From assembly GCA_946635125.1 (NCBI GenBank), contig CAMPBB010000011.1:1-9803 (forward strand): a stretch of 9,803 bases of DNA, read 5' to 3'. Positions 5,120 through 9,803 of this stretch are shown piece by piece (positions within the stretch are counted from its first letter, which is position 1; every line of letters starts with the position of its first letter). The notes under the pieces were generated by a model. That model was not told where the DNA came from and did no database searches. It saw only the letters and a program-made list of their open reading frames with translations. The position numbers and the translations under genes are program-made. This stretch comes from an uncultured Clostridia bacterium. GTDB lineage: Bacteria > Bacillota > Clostridia > Christensenellales > UBA1242.

Positions 5120-6580
5120 ATGAAATTAACAAAATTACTTAAAAATGTTTGTGCTAAGAAAATTGTTGGAAAAATTGATGACATCACCATTGTTTCACTT
5201 TGCCATAATGCTTGTGATGTGAAAAAAGGCTCACTGTTTTTTTGCTTAACTGGGAAAATGTTTGATGGGCACAATTTTGCAGAAAAAGCAAAACAAAATG
5301 GTGCAGTTTGTCTTATTTGTGAAAAAGTTCTTGAAACAGATTTGCCACAAATTGTTGTTGAAAGTTCAAGAAAGGCAATGAGCATAATTGCATCAAATTT
5401 TTATCACAATCCCCAAAACAAGTTAAAACTAATTGGAATAACAGGAACAAATGGGAAAACAACAACAGCACATTATGTTGCATCAGTGTTAAATGATGCT
5501 GGATTAAAAACAGGGATTATTGGAACTTTGGGAGCATATTTTGATGGAAAAAATTTCAATAGCACTTTAACAACCCCAGACCCAATAAGTCTTCAAAGAA
5601 TTTTTTATGAAATGGAAAAATGCGGAGCAGAGTTTGTTGTTATGGAAGTTAGCGCTCACGCAATTTTTTGGGATAAAATTTTTGGTTTAAAATTTGAGGT
5701 TGGGGCTCTTTCAAACATAACAGAAGATCATCTCGATTTTTTTGAAAACATGGAAAGGTATTCAAAAACAAAAATGGATTTTTTAAAGAACGATTATTGC
5801 AAAAATCTTGTCATAAATGCTGATGATGAATATGGAAAAAAACTTGTTTTGCAAAACGCAAAATGTGTTTCATATGGTCTTTTTAATCCTTGTGATGTGT
5901 TTGCGTTTAACTATGTGTTTTCAAGCAATGGAACAGAATATTATTTAAATATGTTTGATGAAATAGAAAAGATACAAACAACTCAAATTGGAAAGTTTAA
6001 TTTATATAATCAGTTATGTGCCATAACAATTTTAAAAGTTTTGGGAGTGAACACAAAAGATATTGTTTCTGGAATAAAAAATTTAAAAGAAGTTTGTGGA
6101 AGACTAAACAAAATTGACTTGGGTGAAAGAAAAACTGCAATAGTTGATTTTGCCCACACACCAGATGGGCTTAAAAATGTTTTGGAAGCAGTTAGGGAAA
6201 TGACAAACAAAAAAATTGTTTGTGTTTTTGGGTGCGGAGGAAACAGAGATGCAAAAAAACGCCCAATCATGGGGGAAATTGCTGGAACATATGCAAACTT
6301 TTCAATCATAACTTCGGATAACCCCAGATTTGAAAACCCACAAAAAATTATTAGTGAAATTGAAGAAGGCATGAAAAAAGTTACTTCAAATTATTTATGC
6401 ATAAATAGCAGGGAAGAAGCAATAAGGTGCGGTTTGTCAATGCTAAATAAAGATGATGTTTTGGTTGTTTGTGGCAAAGGGGCAGAAAATTATATTGAGC
6501 AAAATGGAGTGAAAACATATTATAGTGACTTTGAAACAATTTTATCTTTAAACAGAGTGTTGAAAGGAGAAAAAGTTTGA
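5120..6580 (+). CDS. murE: UDP-MurNAc-tripeptide ligase MurE, predicted meso-diaminopimelate-adding
   Basis: MurE is a cytoplasmic ATP-dependent ligase that adds the third residue to UDP-MurNAc-L-Ala-D-Glu. The 486-residue protein has the Mur ligase layout: an N-terminal UDP-binding domain, the P-loop GTNGKTTTA (109-117), TTPDP (151-155), MEVSAHA (175-181), TEDHLD (201-206), the lysine expected to be carbamylated (K218 in YSKTK), GRLN and FAHTPDGL (327-330, 344-351), GCGGNRDAKKRPIMG (371-385), DNPR (400-403) and GKGAENY (452-458). DNPR is the signature of meso-DAP-adding enzymes, as opposed to lysine-adding ones. Three motifs differ from the common forms: SAHA for SSHA, TEDHLD for TRDHLD and GKGAE for GKGHE. 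The catalytic and nucleotide-binding residues otherwise look intact. The ATG at 5120 follows a Shine-Dalgarno sequence fused to the PBP stop, and the TGA at 6578-6580 overlaps the mraY start by 4 bases. Confidence 0.96.
   Translation: MKLTKLLKNVCAKKIVGKIDDITIVSLCHNACDVKKGSLFFCLTGKMFDGHNFAEKAKQNGAVCLICEKVLETDLPQIVVESSRKAMSIIASNFYHNPQNKLKLIGITGTNGKTTTAHYVASVLNDAGLKTGIIGTLGAYFDGKNFNSTLTTPDPISLQRIFYEMEKCGAEFVVMEVSAHAIFWDKIFGLKFEVGALSNITEDHLDFFENMERYSKTKMDFLKNDYCKNLVINADDEYGKKLVLQNAKCVSYGLFNPCDVFAFNYVFSSNGTEYYLNMFDEIEKIQTTQIGKFNLYNQLCAITILKVLGVNTKDIVSGIKNLKEVCGRLNKIDLGERKTAIVDFAHTPDGLKNVLEAVREMTNKKIVCVFGCGGNRDAKKRPIMGEIAGTYANFSIITSDNPRFENPQKIISEIEEGMKKVTSNYLCINSREEAIRCGLSMLNKDDVLVVCGKGAENYIEQNGVKTYYSDFETILSLNRVLKGEKV
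6563..6569 (+). promoter_or_regulatory. Ribosome binding site fixing the TTG start of mraY
   Basis: AAAGGAG, inside the 3' end of murE, lies 7 nt before the TTG at 6577. It supports the TTGA overlap start of mraY. The first in-frame ATG lies after several essential membrane segments, so TTG is the only realistic start. Confidence 0.8.
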
Positions 6581-7569
6581 TTGAAAAATTTTTGCTTGGC
6601 TTTTTGTTAAGTTTTTTGCTTGGAGTTATTATTGCTCCAATTTTTATAAAAGTTGTTAAGAAAATAAAAGCAAAACAAACAATTCTTTTTTATGTTGAAG
6701 CGCATAAACAAAAAAATGGAACACCAACCCTTGGCGGAATTATCTTTATTGTTTCAACATCTTTAATTTTTGTTTTACTTCAAAAAGGGGCAAACAGTTT
6801 GTCGCTTATGGCTCTTTTGGTGTTTTTGTCTTATGGTCTTTTGGGTTTTTTGGATGATTTCATAAAAATAAAAACGCACAAAAATTTGGGGCTTAGACCT
6901 TACCAAAAAATTATTGGTCAACTTGGAATTGCTGTTTTTGTTTCGATTTTTGTTTACAAAAATGCTTTTTTGGGTGGAGGAATATGTTTGTTTGGAATGA
7001 ATGAAACTGAAATTGGATTTTTAATTATTCCACTTGTTATTTTTGTCTTTTTGGCAACAACAAACAGTTCAAACTTAACAGATGGGCTTGATGGACTTTG
7101 TGGGGGAGTGAGTTTTGTGGCTTTGCTGGCTGTTAGCACTTTGTGTGTTTTAACGGCAAGTGAAACTTCTCAAAACTTAATTTATCTTCAAGAGATGCAA
7201 AACTTATCTTTGCTTGGCATTTGTGCTGCTGGCGGCGTTCTTGCTTTTTTGTGTTTTAATTCATATCCAGCAAAAATTTTTATGGGCGACACTGGCTCAC
7301 TCGCTCTGGGCGGGCTTGTGTGCTCACTTGCAACTTTTTGCAAACAAGAGTTAATGCTTTTATTGATTTGCTTTATGTTTGTTGTTAGTGCTTTAAGTGT
7401 TATCATTCAAGTTTTATATTTTAAGAAAACAAAAAAGAGAGTTTTTTTGATGGCTCCGCTTCATCATCACTTCGAGATGAAAGGGGTGAGTGAGTCGAAA
7501 ATTGTTGCTTTATATGTTGTTGCAACAATAATAACAAGTGGTGTTAGTGTTTTTCTTATTTTGGTGTGA
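6577..7569 (+). CDS. mraY: Phospho-N-acetylmuramoyl-pentapeptide transferase MraY
   Basis: MraY is a polytopic membrane enzyme that transfers phospho-MurNAc-pentapeptide from UDP to undecaprenyl phosphate, giving lipid I. The 330-residue product has family length, about ten hydrophobic segments and all key motifs: HKQKNGTPTLGG (43-54), LDDFIK with the Asp pair D93-D94 (92-97), NLTDGLDGL (166-174), FMGDTGSLALGG (235-246) and PLHHHFE (294-300), the conserved histidine motif. Nothing appears to be missing. Translation starts at TTG 6577 and overlaps the murE stop by 4 bases (TTGA), so the pair should be coupled. MurF, which makes the pentapeptide substrate, is not in the window; it is also absent from this place in B. 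subtilis. Confidence 0.97.
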   Translation: MIEKFLLGFLLSFLLGVIIAPIFIKVVKKIKAKQTILFYVEAHKQKNGTPTLGGIIFIVSTSLIFVLLQKGANSLSLMALLVFLSYGLLGFLDDFIKIKTHKNLGLRPYQKIIGQLGIAVFVSIFVYKNAFLGGGICLFGMNETEIGFLIIPLVIFVFLATTNSSNLTDGLDGLCGGVSFVALLAVSTLCVLTASETSQNLIYLQEMQNLSLLGICAAGGVLAFLCFNSYPAKIFMGDTGSLALGGLVCSLATFCKQELMLLLICFMFVVSALSVIIQVLYFKKTKKRVFLMAPLHHHFEMKGVSESKIVALYVVATIITSGVSVFLILV

Positions 7570-7573
7570 GGTG
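7567..7573 (+). promoter_or_regulatory. Stop codon fused with the murD ribosome binding site
   Basis: TGAGGTG joins the mraY stop TGA to a GAGGTG Shine-Dalgarno sequence 5 nt before the murD ATG. It is the same heptamer at the same distance as at the PBP-murE junction (5108-5114). Confidence 0.7.
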
Positions 7574-7578
7574 TTTTT

Positions 7579-8949
7579 ATGAAATATTTGGTTGTTGGTC
7601 TTAAAAAAAGCGGTGTTGGTGCCATTAAACTTTTGCTAAAAAATGGTGAAGAGGTTTTTGCCTATGATAAAGACAAAGAAGTTGTGAAAAACTTGTTTGC
7701 AAAAAACTGTGATGAAAAATTTAAAAAATTAAATAAAAACAATGAAAAATTTGTGATTTTGAAAAAATTGAGTGCAAAAAATATAAAAAACATAGACATT
7801 GTTGTTTTAAGCCCAGGTGTTTTTTCAAAAAAGCTTGATGCTCTTTTTAAAAAATATAACAAGAAAGTTATAAGTGAACTTGACCTTGCAAGCAAGTTTT
7901 GCAAGGCTCCAATTTTGGCAATAACAGGAACGAATGGAAAAACAACAACTGTTAGTCTTTTGTTTGAAATGTTTAAAAATGTTAATAAAAAAACTTGTTT
8001 GGTTGGCAATGTTGGAATTTCATTTTGTGAAAAAGTTTTTGATGGCAATATGGATTTAGCCATTTGTGAAGCAAGCAGTTTTCAACTTGAAAAGGTTGAA
8101 AGTTTTTCGCCACAAATTGTTGGCTTTTTAAATATTTGTGATGACCATTTGGATAGATATAACTCTTTTGATGAATATTTTAAGGCAAAACAAAACATTT
8201 TTAAAAATTTTACAGAAACAAACATTGCTGTTTTTAATTATGATGACAAGCGCTTGTTTGACTTTTCAAAAACAATTTGTTCACGCAAATATTATTTTTC
8301 ATTGAAAACACTTCCAGATGATTTGTTTGGGGCTTATGTTCTTGATGAGCAAATTGTTTTTAAACTTTGCAAAAGTGAGTTTAAACTTAACTTGCGTGAA
8401 ATTTCGCTTTTGGGGGAGCATAACTTATGTAATGTTATGTGTGCTGGGTTAATGGCTCTTCTTTATGGTGTAACTTTTGAAAATGTGAAAAATGCAATCA
8501 AAAATTTCATACCCCCAAAACATAGGATTGAATTTGTTAAAAAAGTTGATGGAGTTTCATTTTATGATGACTCAAAAGGAACAAACATTGCTTCAACTTT
8601 AAGTGCTGTTAACTGTTTTAAGGAAAAAATTTTGCTAATGCTTGGTGGAGAAGATAAAAATGAAAATTTTAACAATCTTTTTTCAAAACTTCCCAAAAAT
8701 GTTTCACGCATTTTGTGCTTTGGAAGAACAAAAAGAAAAATACTAAATAGTGCAAAAAAATGTGGCTTTAAAAACATTATTGCCTGCAAAAACATGAAAG
8801 ATGCTTTTAATTTTTTAAACACAAAACAAATGGAAGAAAGTGTTGTTTTGCTTTCACCAGCTTGTTCCAGTTTTGACCAGTTTTCTTCATATGAGGAGCG
8901 TGGCAATTATTTTAAGTCACTTGTTTGGGGATTGAAAAATGAAATATAA
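7579..8949 (+). CDS. murD: UDP-MurNAc-L-alanine:D-glutamate ligase MurD
   Basis: MurD is a cytoplasmic ATP-dependent ligase that adds D-glutamate to UDP-MurNAc-L-Ala. The 456-residue protein has an N-terminal Rossmann-like UDP-binding domain (VGLKKSGVGA, 6-15; LSPGV, 77-81; SELDLA, 99-104), the P-loop GTNGKTTT (117-124), GNVG (143-146), EASSFQLE (164-171), DDHLDRY (188-194), the lysine expected to be carbamylated (K204 in FKAK), HRIEFV (315-320), YDDSKGTN (329-336), LGGEDKN (355-361) and LSPACSSFDQFSSYEERG (425-442). EASSFQLE and YDDSKGTN are typical of MurD rather than MurC, MurE or MurF. The N-terminal domain is very lysine-rich (31-96), as expected from AT-rich coding. The ATG at 7579 is 9 nt after the mraY stop, and the end overlaps the next gene by 11 bp. 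Confidence 0.97.
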   Translation: MKYLVVGLKKSGVGAIKLLLKNGEEVFAYDKDKEVVKNLFAKNCDEKFKKLNKNNEKFVILKKLSAKNIKNIDIVVLSPGVFSKKLDALFKKYNKKVISELDLASKFCKAPILAITGTNGKTTTVSLLFEMFKNVNKKTCLVGNVGISFCEKVFDGNMDLAICEASSFQLEKVESFSPQIVGFLNICDDHLDRYNSFDEYFKAKQNIFKNFTETNIAVFNYDDKRLFDFSKTICSRKYYFSLKTLPDDLFGAYVLDEQIVFKLCKSEFKLNLREISLLGEHNLCNVMCAGLMALLYGVTFENVKNAIKNFIPPKHRIEFVKKVDGVSFYDDSKGTNIASTLSAVNCFKEKILLMLGGEDKNENFNNLFSKLPKNVSRILCFGRTKRKILNSAKKCGFKNIIACKNMKDAFNFLNTKQMEESVVLLSPACSSFDQFSSYEERGNYFKSLVWGLKNEI

Positions 8950-9803
8950 GTTGTTCACAACAAATAGTGGCAAAATAAATTTTTGGTTACTGCTTGTTGT
9001 TTTTTCTCTTGTTGTTTTGGGCACAATAATGGTTTATTCAGCATCATCATTTAATGCGGCAAAAACTTATGGTAGTTCAATGTTTTTTGTAAGCAAACAA
9101 ATAATTGGTGCAGTGTTAGGGCTTTGCGTGCTTTTGTTTTTTTCTTTTTTTGATTATAGGTTGTTAAGAAAAATAAAATATTACGCTTTGGCTGTTGGCA
9201 TCATTTTTTTGGGTCTTGTTTTTATTCCAGGGATTGGAATTGAAAGTTATGGTGCAAAACGATGGATTGGTTTTGGGGCTTTTAGTTTTCAGGCAAGTGA
9301 AGTTGCAAAATTTTGTTTTATTATTTTTTGTGCGGGATATATTGCTGACCACAAAGAAAAATTAAACACTTTTTTGGGTGTTCTTCCAATTTTGTGTGCT
9401 GGGGGAGTTTGTTGTCTTCTTTTGATGCTTGAACCAAACATGAGCATAACAATTTGCTTTGCGTCGCTTATGATTGTTATGTTGCTGTGTGGTGGAATGA
9501 GGTTAAAGCACATGCTGCTTCTTTTAATTCCAGTTTTGCTTTTAATTCCAGTTTTAATTGTTATGGAGCCATATCGAATGAACAGAATTGTTGCTTTTTT
9601 GGACCCTTGGCAAAATCCACAAGGTGAGGGCTTTCAGTTAATTCAATCTCTTTACTCTTTGAGTTCTGGGGGCTTTTTTGGTGTTGGTCTTTTTAATTCA
9701 AGGGCAAAATATTCGTTTTTGCCATTTTCAGAAAGTGACTTCATTTTTTCAATCATTGGAGAAGAACTGGGGCTTGTGGGAGCGTGCTTTGTTTTATTAT
9801 TAT
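8939..9803 (+). CDS. ftsW: SEDS-family peptidoglycan polymerase FtsW/SpoVE, cut by the right edge
   Basis: The 288 codons present encode most of a SEDS membrane protein, the glycosyltransferase that polymerises lipid II and works with a class B PBP. After a short cytoplasmic N terminus there are repeated hydrophobic segments with SEDS landmarks: MVYSAS (31-36), GAKRWIGFGAFSFQASEVAK (105-124), LEPNMS (164-169), YRMNRIVAFLDPW (212-224), QGEGFQLIQSLYSLSSGG (228-245) and LPFSESDFIF (261-270) followed by IGEELG. D267 aligns with the catalytic aspartate of the family. Two departures are QASE for the common QPSE and LPFSESDF for LPExxTDF. An 18-bp in-frame tandem duplication at 9521-9556 gives LLIPVL twice. 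The ATG at 8939 is inside murD with a weak GGGGA site 7 nt upstream, suggesting coupling. Position and sequence do not separate FtsW from SpoVE; RodA is less likely because of the dcw context. The 3' end is outside the window. Confidence 0.93.
   Translation, partial: MKYKLFTTNSGKINFWLLLVVFSLVVLGTIMVYSASSFNAAKTYGSSMFFVSKQIIGAVLGLCVLLFFSFFDYRLLRKIKYYALAVGIIFLGLVFIPGIGIESYGAKRWIGFGAFSFQASEVAKFCFIIFCAGYIADHKEKLNTFLGVLPILCAGGVCCLLLMLEPNMSITICFASLMIVMLLCGGMRLKHMLLLLIPVLLLIPVLIVMEPYRMNRIVAFLDPWQNPQGEGFQLIQSLYSLSSGGFFGVGLFNSRAKYSFLPFSESDFIFSIIGEELGLVGACFVLLL
9521..9556 (+). repeat. 18-bp in-frame tandem duplication within ftsW
   Basis: Units at 9521-9538 and 9539-9556 read CTTTTAATTCCAGTTTT followed by G or A, differing only at the last base. 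They encode LLIPVL twice (residues 195-206) inside a predicted membrane segment. The near identity at third codon positions points to duplication rather than convergence. Confidence 0.85.

Noticed and set aside
734..8949. Hidden accessory or defence system within the operon
   Set aside because: Every gene matches a known dcw or housekeeping family in its usual order; nothing looks inserted between them apart from the phosphoesterase at the head.
9164..9513. Minus-strand frames opposite ftsW
   Set aside because: Antisense shadows; the plus strand encodes clear SEDS motifs through the same stretch.

Overview
The window is AT-rich bacterial DNA with Shine-Dalgarno sites of the AAGGAG/GAGGTG type, frequent TTG and GTG starts, and TGA and TAA as stops (no gene visible here ends in TAG). 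TGA as a working stop rules out the Mycoplasma code. The gene order rsmH - ftsL-like - PBP with one PASTA domain - murE - mraY - murD - ftsW/spoVE is the Bacillus/Clostridium version of the division and cell wall (dcw) cluster, without murF. A DNPR motif in MurE predicts meso-diaminopimelate peptidoglycan. Together these suggest a low-GC member of the Bacillota, most likely an uncultured clostridial lineage. The SpoVD-type cysteine pair in the PBP, and possibly the protein at the left edge, hint at a spore former, but this is inference.

Layout. Positions 1-387 hold the C-terminal part of a small protein whose 5' end is off the window or disrupted; it is followed by a strong intrinsic terminator (405-433). 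Positions 441-645 are a repeat-filled intergenic spacer with at least two copies, in opposite orientations, of a short hairpin-forming repeat whose stems covary, plus two decayed copies. A sigma-A-like promoter (684-713) then reads into a tightly packed rightward operon. Its first gene is a COG1768-type metallophosphoesterase overlapping rsmH, where mraZ usually stands. An FtsL-like single-pass membrane protein with an unusually long cytoplasmic tail follows. A hairpin terminator (3115-3138) then divides the cluster, and the penicillin-binding protein, murE, mraY, murD and ftsW/spoVE follow with overlaps or 9-nt gaps. The last gene runs off the right edge.

Function. MurE and MurD are two of the cytoplasmic ligases that build the UDP-MurNAc-peptide. 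MraY moves the phospho-MurNAc-pentapeptide to undecaprenyl phosphate to make lipid I. FtsW/SpoVE polymerises glycan strands from lipid II and the class B PBP crosslinks them. The FtsL-like protein probably helps assemble this synthase pair. RsmH methylates 16S rRNA and travels with the cluster by long-standing synteny. The window is a largely conventional dcw cluster. The parts that deserve a second look are the covarying repeat, the phosphoesterase in the mraZ position, the long FtsL-like protein, the internal terminator, the cysteine pair in the PBP and a fresh-looking in-frame duplication in ftsW.
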